Assembly (NCBI GenBank): GCA_002293365.1
Contig: DBDD01000268.1
Location: forward strand, 1-21,844
Source of the DNA: Christensenella sp. UBA941
GTDB taxonomy: Bacteria > Bacillota > Clostridia > Christensenellales > UBA941
DNA: 21,844 bases
Direction: 5' to 3'
The notes below the pieces were generated by a model. That model ran no database searches. It saw nothing but the letters and a program-made list of their open reading frames with translations, and was not told the origin of the DNA. The number at the start of each line of letters is the position of its first letter. Position 1 is the stretch's first letter. Made by a program: the position numbers and the translations under genes. Positions 6,902-14,065 of the stretch are shown here, in pieces.

Positions 6902-7101
6902 TTATCTGTGAAAAATGCGGAGGAATCGCAAGCTATAATTCTTATTTTGGCGCTTATATATGTGACTGCGGCTGGAGAGTTTCATCACAAAGTAAAAAGC
7001 GTAGCGAATATGATCTCTCTCGATCCAATATATCTAATAAAAGAATCGTACGCAATCTAAGTGAGCCAATTGCACATGCTTATATATTGAAAAAAGCATA
7101 A
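6898..7101 (+). CDS. Small zinc-ribbon protein coupled to the AvcD-like deaminase
   Basis: I do not recognise a named family. The 67-residue product has CxxC (Cys4, Cys7) and CxC (Cys22, Cys24) pairs 14 residues apart, consistent with one zinc site, then a basic, serine-rich tail (SKKRSEYDLSRSNISNKR). Its ATG overlaps the deaminase stop (ATGA), preceded by GGAGG, so the two proteins are made together, and a terminator follows at once. The AT-rich composition matches the deaminase, so the pair probably arrived as one unit. Plausible roles, all inferred, are a regulator, sensor or nucleic-acid-binding partner of the deaminase. The known AvcD systems use a small RNA inhibitor (AvcI) instead. Confidence 0.75.
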   Translation: MIICEKCGGIASYNSYFGAYICDCGWRVSSQSKKRSEYDLSRSNISNKRIVRNLSEPIAHAYILKKA

Positions 7102-7109
7102 TATATTAC

Positions 7110-7134
7110 AAGGTCCTAAAATAGGGCCTTTTTT
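7110..7134 (+). terminator. Rho-independent terminator closing the deaminase operon
   Basis: AAGGTCC (7110-7116) pairs with GGGCCTT (7124-7130) with one G-U pair and a 7-base loop, followed by a run of six T (7129-7134). Confidence 0.85.
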
Positions 7135-7161
7135 AATGTTAAATATCAATGACGGAATCTC

Positions 7162-7190
7162 TTGCCCAAAAACCGATTCCAGAGTAAAAT
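7162..7190 (+). promoter_or_regulatory. Promoter of the amino-acid kinase/glucan operon
   Basis: TTGCCC (7162-7167, 4 of 6) and TAAAAT (7185-7190, 5 of 6) are 17 bases apart, ahead of GGAGG (7236-7240) and the ATG at 7248. Confidence 0.5.
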
Positions 7191-7247
7191 AGCATGGATG
7201 ATACTGTAAACACCCGTATCAATTTCACGCAACCCGGAGGACTCTAA

Positions 7248-8075
7248 ATGGCAAGATTCGACTACGAGATCGTCGGGAAAATAGGCTCGATGGCTCTTAT
7301 CCGCAAGGACAACGACATAGACTACAATATCTTCAGCCGTATAGGAAGCGAGCTGCGCCCCGGCATAATCTGGGTCAGCTCCGGCGCGACGGAAATAGGC
7401 CGCCTCGACTACATGAAGCGCAACGACAATCGCGAGCTTATCGGCGATATCGAAGAGGCCAAGGCCGACTACAGCGCCCAGGGTCAGGCGATTTTGATGA
7501 AAAACTACCGCGAGTTTATTTCGCATAAATACTCCGTGCGGCAGCTTTTGGTCGAGCATCAGCATTTCAACGATTCGGAAAAGCGCGAGTACGTGCGCCG
7601 TTTCCTCATGCGCTGCGCCGCGCAAAACGCCGTCCCAATAGTCAACTACAACGACCCCGTCTCATTCGAGGAAAATAGGCAACTTGAGCTGCGCTCCTTT
7701 AAAGAAAGCGGGCTGGATCCGGTCGAATGTATCGACAACGACGAGACGGCCGCCGTAATAACGCAACTTGTACGCGCGCGCTATATGCTGGTTTTAACCT
7801 CCGTAGACGGTATCTACGCTGATCCAAGCGATCCTTCGACTCTCATCAGCGAGATATCCGGCAAGGACGCGGACGAAGTAACCGCCAATATCCGCGAAAA
7901 TCAAAAGGCCTGTATTGGCGCGAGCCGCGCCGGCGCAAACGGCGCGCGTGCGAAGCTCGAATTCGCGATAGAGCCCGTGCTAAGCGGTACGATCGTCCTT
8001 ATCGCCAACGCGAAATACGGCATAAACGACGTTATTAAGGGGAACTGCCCCAGGACTATGATTGGGGTGCGCTAG
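7248..8075 (+). CDS. Amino-acid kinase family protein, glutamate 5-kinase-like
   Basis: The 275-residue protein has the amino-acid-kinase fold signatures of glutamate 5-kinase: an N-terminal Lys-Ile-Gly-Ser (residues 10-13), VSSGATEIG for the glycine-rich phosphate loop, a DNDETAA motif comparable to the GDNDxLSA of ProB, and SVDGIYADPSD, the nucleotide-binding loop. If a true ProB, it would phosphorylate L-glutamate as the first step of proline synthesis. It lacks the C-terminal PUA domain of enterobacterial ProB, and no proA follows, so another amino-acid-kinase substrate is possible. GGAGG at 7236-7240 supports the ATG at 7248. Only 31 bases separate it from the GH13-like gene, so the three genes to 11390 may be one transcript even though the functions look unrelated. 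Confidence 0.75.
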   Translation: MARFDYEIVGKIGSMALIRKDNDIDYNIFSRIGSELRPGIIWVSSGATEIGRLDYMKRNDNRELIGDIEEAKADYSAQGQAILMKNYREFISHKYSVRQLLVEHQHFNDSEKREYVRRFLMRCAAQNAVPIVNYNDPVSFEENRQLELRSFKESGLDPVECIDNDETAAVITQLVRARYMLVLTSVDGIYADPSDPSTLISEISGKDADEVTANIRENQKACIGASRAGANGARAKLEFAIEPVLSGTIVLIANAKYGINDVIKGNCPRTMIGVR

Positions 8076-8106
8076 GTCTCTAGCAATTACAATTTGGAGG
8101 CGTCAT

Positions 8107-9813
8107 ATGGCCTTAAAGGAATTGCTCTCTATTCTCGAAAGCCGGCCTAAAAGGCGCATGCGCGTCCCTTCGCTCTGGAATACGATTGATTTCGAATGCG
8201 AAAATTGCGAAAACGGCGAAATCCTCGTGGAAGGCAATGCGTTCTTCTCGGCCGCGATACGGCAATGCCTCGGTCAAAGCCAAAATTCAGCGCCCGGCGA
8301 CGCAATATACGCGCTCTTACCGCGCCATTTTACCGCGTGGGACTTTGGCGGCGGTCTCGAAAGCGGTACTTTTCTAAAAGCTATCGCGCTTTTGCCGCAT
8401 ATCAAGCGGCTGGGCATAAGCACAGTATATCTTTTACCGGTCTTTACTCCAAGCGACATCTATAAAAAGGGCTCCCTTGGCTCCCCCTACGCGATAAAAG
8501 ACTATTTTTCGCTCGATCCGGCGCTTCACGACCCGCTTTTGGGCGCATATTCAAAACATCTTATCGAGCTGCAATTCGCGGCATTTGTAGAAGCTTGCCA
8601 TTCGTTTGGCATGAAGGTAATGGTAGATTTCGTATTCCGAACCTGCGCGCGCGACAACGTGCTCCTTCGCGAACATCCGGACTGGTTCTACTGGATTTCG
8701 CGCGAAGGGCTCGAAAGCTTCGCGCCGCCAAGCGTGCCTACGGCATCGAAAAACATGAGTATTTCTAAAGCCGCCGCTATGGAGCTCTACAAAGCGCCCG
8801 ATACGCCGGCTTATATCGCGCGCTTCCGTGAAAATCCGCGCGCGCAAAACGCAGAGAAATTCGATAAATGCGGCGGCGATTTAGCCGAAATCGAACGCGC
8901 GTTCGGCCTAACGACCGCCCCGGCTTTTTCCGACTGTTTGAACGACCCGCAGCCGTATTGGTCGGATGTAACGTATTTGCGCATGGATCTTGGTAAAAAC
9001 GCCTTCGCAAAGAAATATAAAGACGCGCCGCCGTTTGTACTGCACGATACGATCAAGCTGGATATTTTCCCGCCCGATAGGCCAAACCTTGAGCTGTTTG
9101 AACTCATGGAAAGCCTTATGCCGTATTATGCCGGGCGCTTCGATATCGACGGCGCGCGTATCGACATGGGGCACGCGCTTCCGAAGTCGCTTCTAAAAGG
9201 AATGATTGCCCGCGTACGCGAAGCAAAGCCCGATTTCACGCTCTGGAGCGAGGTTTTCGATATCGGCAGCGCGAAAAAAGAGGCCGCGGCGGGCTTCGAT
9301 TTCGTCACGGGCGACGTTTGCTTTTCGCTCAAGCGCTTGCTCTACGGCGAAACCGCGCCTGGGCTAACAAAGCTAATAAAAGGAGGGGCTTGCGTCGCTG
9401 CTCCGGAAATGCCCGATACGCCGCGCGCCGCGCTGCTATACGATATCGAGCTGCCGGCGCTTTCCAGCAAGAAGGAGCCCAACCATAAAATACGGAACTA
9501 TAAACTTAGCTTAACGGAATTTATCCCGCCGCTTGGCCCAACAATGGCGTGGAAGAGCGCCATAACTTTTTGTACGCTGTTTCCGAACGCCCGGCCCTTC
9601 TTTTGTGCCGGGCTGGAGCTCGGCGAAACACAGCCCATGAACCTCGGCCTAGGCGAAAGTGTGTTCGGGCGTTTCGCCTTGCCAGAAAGCGATCAAGACT
9701 ACGGCAAGCTCGCTTTTTTCGACGCTTGCAGGCTGCATTGGACGAATCCGGGAATTGAAGCGAGAATTGGGCATATTAGAAAGTGTATGGAGGAGAGAGG
9801 AGCGCTAAAATGA
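8107..9813 (+). CDS. GH13-like (alpha-amylase family) protein with a divergent active site
   Basis: GH13 enzymes cleave or transfer alpha-glucan chains with a (beta/alpha)8 barrel. In this 568-residue protein, region I gives Asp174 (MVDFVF), region II gives Arg351 and the expected nucleophile Asp353 (GARIDMGHA), and region III gives the expected acid/base Glu382 (LWSEVFD). Region IV, normally NHD, seems to be DIE at 446-448 (LLYDIELP) if the alignment by eye is right; region I also lacks the usual NH pair. No signal peptide is present, so it should be cytoplasmic. GGAGG (8096-8100) lies six bases before ATG 8107. The stop overlaps the start of the glucan phosphorylase (ATGA), pointing to joint glycogen or maltodextrin use. 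It could be a transferase, a debranching-like enzyme, or a non-catalytic partner. Confidence 0.75.
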   Translation: MALKELLSILESRPKRRMRVPSLWNTIDFECENCENGEILVEGNAFFSAAIRQCLGQSQNSAPGDAIYALLPRHFTAWDFGGGLESGTFLKAIALLPHIKRLGISTVYLLPVFTPSDIYKKGSLGSPYAIKDYFSLDPALHDPLLGAYSKHLIELQFAAFVEACHSFGMKVMVDFVFRTCARDNVLLREHPDWFYWISREGLESFAPPSVPTASKNMSISKAAAMELYKAPDTPAYIARFRENPRAQNAEKFDKCGGDLAEIERAFGLTTAPAFSDCLNDPQPYWSDVTYLRMDLGKNAFAKKYKDAPPFVLHDTIKLDIFPPDRPNLELFELMESLMPYYAGRFDIDGARIDMGHALPKSLLKGMIARVREAKPDFTLWSEVFDIGSAKKEAAAGFDFVTGDVCFSLKRLLYGETAPGLTKLIKGGACVAAPEMPDTPRAALLYDIELPALSSKKEPNHKIRNYKLSLTEFIPPLGPTMAWKSAITFCTLFPNARPFFCAGLELGETQPMNLGLGESVFGRFALPESDQDYGKLAFFDACRLHWTNPGIEARIGHIRKCMEERGALK

Positions 9814-11390
9814 CGAAACGCGTCGCGTATTTTTGCATGGAGTTCGGGCTGCACGAGGATTTTCGAATATACTCGGGCGGGCTCGGAATTCTCGCGGGCG
9901 ATATCCTAAAGGCCGCGAAGGACGAAAATCTTCCTATGGCCGGCGTAGGTATCCGCTGGCGTCAAGGCTACGTCCGTCAAAAATTGGACGAAAGCGGCCG
10001 CCCTTACGATAGCTTTTATGAAGAAAATCATCCCTTCTTGGAGGATACCGGTATTACTGTCTCCGTTAAAGCGCGCGGGCGCGATATCGCGCTGAAGGTC
10101 TGGAAATGCGATTGCTTCCAAAATGTTCCGCTCTATCTACTGGACGCTTACGTACCCGGTAACGCCGATATGCTCATTACCGGACAACTCTACGGCTGGT
10201 TTGGCGAAGAACGGCTTGTTCAAGAGATTATACTGGGCGTAGGCGGGCTGCGCGCCCTAAAGGAGCTAGGCATAAAACCGGACGTCTACCATTTTAACGA
10301 CAGCCATCCTGTCGTCGCCGGGCTGGAGCTCCTTCGCGAGGAGATTGAAAAAGGCGCTGAATTCGAAGACGCTTGGAAGAAAATTCGCAAGAAGATCGTA
10401 TTCACGACGCATACGCCGGTTATCGCCGGAAACGAAAGCTACGATTACAAAATTCTCGACTACGTCGGGGTAACGAAGGGCTTTACCAAAGCGCAGTTAA
10501 AGCAAATCGGCGGCACGCCCTTCGGTATGACGCCCGCGGGCCTACGGCTCTCCAAAAAAGCCAACGCCGTCGCCCAATTACACGGCGAAACGGCGAAAGA
10601 GATGTGGAAGGATATCGACGGCGCAGCGCCGATACTCGCTATAACAAACGGCGTACACAACGGCACGTGGCAGGATTTTACAGTCGCAAAAGCGTCCGGC
10701 AAAGATCTTTGGAACGCGCATCAGGCGCTGAAAACCAATATGCTAAAGGAAATTTCCCGTAGAAACGGCGTCATATTAAGGCCGGGAGCATTGACTATCG
10801 GCTTTGCGCGCCGCGCCGCGCCGTATAAGCGCTCGGATTTAATTTTCCGCAAGCCGGAGCTAATCGAGCCTATGTTAAAAGACGGTGTGCTTCAGCTGAT
10901 TTTTTCCGGAAAGGCGCATCCCAACGATATGGGAGGAAAAGACATCATCGCGAATCTTGCTCAAAAGGCGAAAGAATTCCCCGATTCTGTAGTATTTTTA
11001 GAGGACTACGATATAGAAATCGGCAAGCTTTTAACGCGCGGCTGCGACGTTTGGCTAAATAACCCCATTCGCCCGATGGAGGCCAGCGGTACAAGCGGCA
11101 TGAAAGCCGCAATGAACGGCGTGTTAAATCTTTCGGTCTTGGATGGCTGGTGGCCGGAAGGCTGTGAACACGGCGTCAACGGCTGGCAAATCGGCGGCGG
11201 CTACGAGGGCGAGGATTGTGACGAAATCGACCTGGATTCGCTTTTTGACGTGCTTATAAACGAAGTAATCCCGACGTATTATAACGATCGTCAAAAGTGG
11301 ATCAAAATGATGCGCGCCTCTATCGATATGGCGACGGTAAAATTCAGTGCGGCTAGGATGGTTAAGGAATACTACGAAAAGATGTATTGA
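9810..11390 (+). CDS. glgP: Alpha-glucan (glycogen/maltodextrin) phosphorylase, short GT35 type
   Basis: This enzyme releases glucose 1-phosphate from the non-reducing ends of alpha-1,4-glucans using pyridoxal phosphate. Its 526 residues match the short bacterial alpha-glucan phosphorylase group rather than the roughly 800-residue glycogen phosphorylases. Signatures include YFCMEFGLHE and YSGGLGILAGD at the N-terminus, HFNDSHP, TTHTPV, and GTSGMKAAMNG, in which Lys432 should carry the cofactor. The start overlaps the GH13-like stop by four bases (ATGA) with an AGAGGAG site just upstream, so the pair is coupled. It is cytoplasmic. A palindromic hairpin 20 bases after the stop separates it from the convergent recF. 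Confidence 0.93.
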   Translation: MTKRVAYFCMEFGLHEDFRIYSGGLGILAGDILKAAKDENLPMAGVGIRWRQGYVRQKLDESGRPYDSFYEENHPFLEDTGITVSVKARGRDIALKVWKCDCFQNVPLYLLDAYVPGNADMLITGQLYGWFGEERLVQEIILGVGGLRALKELGIKPDVYHFNDSHPVVAGLELLREEIEKGAEFEDAWKKIRKKIVFTTHTPVIAGNESYDYKILDYVGVTKGFTKAQLKQIGGTPFGMTPAGLRLSKKANAVAQLHGETAKEMWKDIDGAAPILAITNGVHNGTWQDFTVAKASGKDLWNAHQALKTNMLKEISRRNGVILRPGALTIGFARRAAPYKRSDLIFRKPELIEPMLKDGVLQLIFSGKAHPNDMGGKDIIANLAQKAKEFPDSVVFLEDYDIEIGKLLTRGCDVWLNNPIRPMEASGTSGMKAAMNGVLNLSVLDGWWPEGCEHGVNGWQIGGGYEGEDCDEIDLDSLFDVLINEVIPTYYNDRQKWIKMMRASIDMATVKFSAARMVKEYYEKMY

Positions 11391-11409
11391 ATAATCTTTT
11401 TATCTGTAG

Positions 11410-11430
11410 GGGCAGACCTTGTGTCTGCCC
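11410..11430. repeat. REP-like palindromic hairpin between convergent glgP and recF
   Basis: GGGCAGAC (11410-11417) and GTCTGCCC (11423-11430) pair perfectly over 8 bases around CTTGT. No T-run follows on the plus strand. Short GTAGGGGC-type palindromes of this kind are often dispersed intergenic repeats; this one could also act as a bidirectional transcription stop. Copy number cannot be judged from one window. Confidence 0.5.
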
Positions 11431-11497
11431 AAATTGCGCGCCTCCTAAATTCTTTAATGTATAGTATATATGCCCTACGGATAAATTTCAATAATGA

Positions 11498-12580
11498 TTA
11501 TTCTATTCTGCCGTCCCTTACGGTATACGCCCTGTCCGCTTTTGGCATAAAGCCCTCCGCTCCCGTGCAGGTAATAAGCGTTTGAGCGCCTTGTATAGCG
11601 TCAAAAAGCAGCTCGCGCCTATATTCGTCCAGCTCGGAAAGTACGTCGTCCAACAGCACAACCGGCTTGTTATTCGTTAATTCGTTTACCAAAGCTATTT
11701 CGGATAGCTTCAGTGAAAGCGCCGCCGTGCGCTGCTGCCCTTGCGAGGCGAAAAGCCGCGCGGAGCGTCCGTTTATCGATACGTTTATATCCTCGCGATG
11801 CACGCCGAATGTCGTAATACCGCGGCGCAAATCGGACTCGCGGTGTTTTTTCATCTGTTTAAGAAATTCTTCGGCGTAGGCGGATCCATCGGCTATTTCT
11901 TTTATACATGAATCGTATTCTACTAAAAGCGTCTCTTTATTGCGGCATACGCGCGCGTGTATCTCGCCCGCAAGTTCGTTTAACCTGCTTATAAACGATA
12001 CGCGCCAGGACGCGATTTTAGCGGCTGCTTCCGCCATTTGGTGTTCCCATATGGACAGCATATCCAAACGCGGCTCACGGAGCTTTAAAAGCGCGTTGCG
12101 CTGCCTTAAAGCGCGTGCATAGCTTTGTAAAGCCTTGCAGTACAGCGGGCGCATCTGCGAGAGTTCCATGTCCATAAACCGGCGGCGCTCTCCGGGGCCG
12201 TCCTTTACAAGAGAAAGATCCTCCGGCGAAAAAATGACGGCATTGAATACCCCCATTTGCTCTACGCTGCGCGCGATTAGTTTTTCGTCGATTTTAATTC
12301 GCTTTTTTGCATGCCGCGCTATTTCAACCTCTATTTCACGGTTTCCCAGCCGGTCTTTAAACTTAAGGCCTACTTTCGCCGTATCGTAGCCGTGCCGTAT
12401 CATCTCGGCGTCGCCTTTCGTACGGTGCGAGCGGCCAAGCGCACATACGAACACAGCTTCGAGCAGATTCGTTTTGCCTTGGGCGTTTTCTCCAACAAAA
12501 AGATTGAGCCCATCTTCGAGCGAAAGGCTCAATGTTGAGTAGTTGCGAAAGTTGACGAGTGAAACGTTTTTTATACGCAA
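11498..12580 (-). CDS. recF: DNA replication and repair protein RecF
   Basis: RecF is an SMC-like ATPase that helps RecO/RecR load RecA at single-strand gaps. The 360-residue protein has the N-terminal RIKNVSLVNFRNYS, Walker A GENAQGKT, a QGQQRTAALSLKLSE signature and Walker B VVLLDDVLSELD, all in family order and at normal length. The start is TTG at 12580: GGAGG on the minus strand (12594-12590) lies nine bases before it, and no ATG or GTG is suitably placed. It follows dnaN by about 50 bases in the same direction, so the ancestral dnaN-recF pair is intact. The small S4-domain gene (yaaA) often found between dnaN and recF is absent. The pair runs opposite to dnaA. Confidence 0.96.
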   Translation of the reverse strand: MRIKNVSLVNFRNYSTLSLSLEDGLNLFVGENAQGKTNLLEAVFVCALGRSHRTKGDAEMIRHGYDTAKVGLKFKDRLGNREIEVEIARHAKKRIKIDEKLIARSVEQMGVFNAVIFSPEDLSLVKDGPGERRRFMDMELSQMRPLYCKALQSYARALRQRNALLKLREPRLDMLSIWEHQMAEAAAKIASWRVSFISRLNELAGEIHARVCRNKETLLVEYDSCIKEIADGSAYAEEFLKQMKKHRESDLRRGITTFGVHREDINVSINGRSARLFASQGQQRTAALSLKLSEIALVNELTNNKPVVLLDDVLSELDEYRRELLFDAIQGAQTLITCTGAEGFMPKADRAYTVRDGRIE

Positions 12581-12631
12581 ATATACGTGCCTCCAGCGGG
12601 GTACGCGCTTTTTTATACAAAAAATGATCTT

Positions 12632-13732
12632 CTATCGTTCCATTAATCGAACCGGCAAAATTAAATACAGGAACTTTTCGCCTTGCGCCGGGCGTACTAC
12701 GCACGGCGAAACGCTCGTCGTAAAGTCGATAAAAATCTCTTCGCAATCGAGCACGCGCAGCACTTCTATGCAGAATTTTGCGTTAAAAGCGATTTCTAGT
12801 TCATCTCCCATTAGCGTTATCGGCAGCTCGTCATATACTGCGCCCATCTCGGAATTGCTATTAATAATAAGTAAATCTGGCGTAATAGTAAATTTAACTA
12901 GATTATTTTTTGATTCGCGGGCCACCAAAAGCGCGCGCTCGATGCTTTTCTGTAGAGCGGAACGCTGTACGCGTATCCTCGTTTTGTGTTCACTCGGCAA
13001 AATCTGGCGAAATTTTGTAAATTCACCTTCCAAAAGCCGCGCGATTATTTTCGTATGACCAAGATCGATTTGAACCTGGTTATTCGAAAACGACAGCGCG
13101 CAGGAATCCTTTGAGTCGGAGAGCGAACGCGCGATTTCATTTAGCGTGCGCGCGGGAATAACGGCCTTGGCCTTTACTCCGAAAGAGCCCGCTTCGCTGC
13201 GAAGGGCGAGGCGATAGCCGTCGAGCGCAACCATATCTAGCCGTTCGGCGTCCGCTTCGAGCAAGGCTCCCGTTAAAACAGGCTTTGCTTCGTCTTGAGC
13301 TGTCGCAAATACCGTTTGGCGGATCATGCTTCGCAGCATTTGCTGCTCTAAAACCAATTTTTCGGCTGTATCTGCAATACTAAGCTCGGGAAATTGGTTG
13401 GAAGGCGCGCCTTGCAGGCTTGTTTTGAAGCTTCCGGCCGTAATTTTAACGGAATCGTTTTCGCAAAATAGCTCTACGTCGCTGTCTTCAGGAAGGCGCT
13501 GGGCCATTTCGCAGAATAAAGCCGGTAGGACGATAGAGCCTTCTTCGCGAATATCGGCGGGGATGGTTGTTTCTATTTGGATTGACATATCGCAGCATTT
13601 GAGCAATAAAGTATCGCCTATTGCGGCAATATAAACGCCGTCGGTTATAGGTAGTGTGCTTTTTGAGGGCATAGCCTTTTGAACTATGGAAATGCCTTCG
13701 ATTAACGGTGCTTTTTCAATATAAAAATGCAT
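12632..13732 (-). CDS. dnaN: DNA polymerase III beta subunit (sliding clamp)
   Basis: DnaN dimerises into the ring that tethers DNA polymerase to DNA and is the landing site for repair and replication factors. The 366-residue length and the start MHFYIEKAPLIEGISIVQKA are normal, and the protein shows three clamp-fold repeats, with ALDGYRLALR in the middle and the C-terminal RPAQGEKFLYLILPVRL typical of the family. The ATG at 13732 has GGAGGA six bases before it on the minus strand. It is the first gene of a dnaN-recF operon transcribed leftwards from the candidate origin at 13.7-14.05 kb. It is usually directly downstream of dnaA, which here is about 8.8 kb away on the other strand. Confidence 0.97.
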   Translation of the reverse strand: MHFYIEKAPLIEGISIVQKAMPSKSTLPITDGVYIAAIGDTLLLKCCDMSIQIETTIPADIREEGSIVLPALFCEMAQRLPEDSDVELFCENDSVKITAGSFKTSLQGAPSNQFPELSIADTAEKLVLEQQMLRSMIRQTVFATAQDEAKPVLTGALLEADAERLDMVALDGYRLALRSEAGSFGVKAKAVIPARTLNEIARSLSDSKDSCALSFSNNQVQIDLGHTKIIARLLEGEFTKFRQILPSEHKTRIRVQRSALQKSIERALLVARESKNNLVKFTITPDLLIINSNSEMGAVYDELPITLMGDELEIAFNAKFCIEVLRVLDCEEIFIDFTTSVSPCVVRPAQGEKFLYLILPVRLMER

Positions 13733-13740
13733 TCGGTCTC

Positions 13741-14050
13741 CTCCGATTCGATAACGATATTTTATTTTTAGACGCCGTAGTAGCCGTAGGGGGTGTGGAA
13801 ATGGTGGGAAAGTGGTTTTTGTCCCCGAACGGCTAGCTTTCGCCTGTGAGTATGCTGTGGATTATGATACCATACAAAGTGGATTTTGGGAACGGAAAAT
13901 TTAATCTGTGTGGAAAAACAAAATAAGTCTGTGTAGAAAGGCTGCATGAATATGTGAACAAATAGACAAATTTCGTGCGTGTTCATAGATTATTAAAATA
14001 ATTTTGATATTGTAGGCTAAAATGATCATACATATGTATTTATAGAGTTG
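13741..14050. other. oriC: Candidate replication origin (oriC): DnaA-box-like cluster plus AT-rich stretch
   Basis: This gene-free region between the divergent dnaN and SpoIID-type genes has several minus-strand 9-mers resembling TTATCCACA: ATTTCCACA (13794-13802, two mismatches), TAATCCACA (13856-13864, one), TTTTCCACA (13909-13917, one) and TTGTTCACA (around 13955, two). All face the same way. An AT-rich segment at about 13986-14045, including the perfect palindrome ATACATATGTAT (14028-14039), could be the unwinding element. Sampled plus-strand base counts lean C-rich on the left and G-rich on the right, as expected for an origin, but the sampling was small. Confidence 0.55.
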
Positions 14051-14065
14051 CGCCTAGGAGGAACG

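Noticed and set aside
7218..7232. TTTCACG resembling half of a parS site near 7224, and ATTTCCC near 20288 resembling half of a Noc site
   Set aside because: Only half of each palindrome is present, so there is no real site.
13768..13986. 72-codon minus-strand open frame upstream of dnaN
   Set aside because: It has no ribosome binding site or recognisable motif and covers the DnaA-box-like cluster; the region is better explained as origin DNA.
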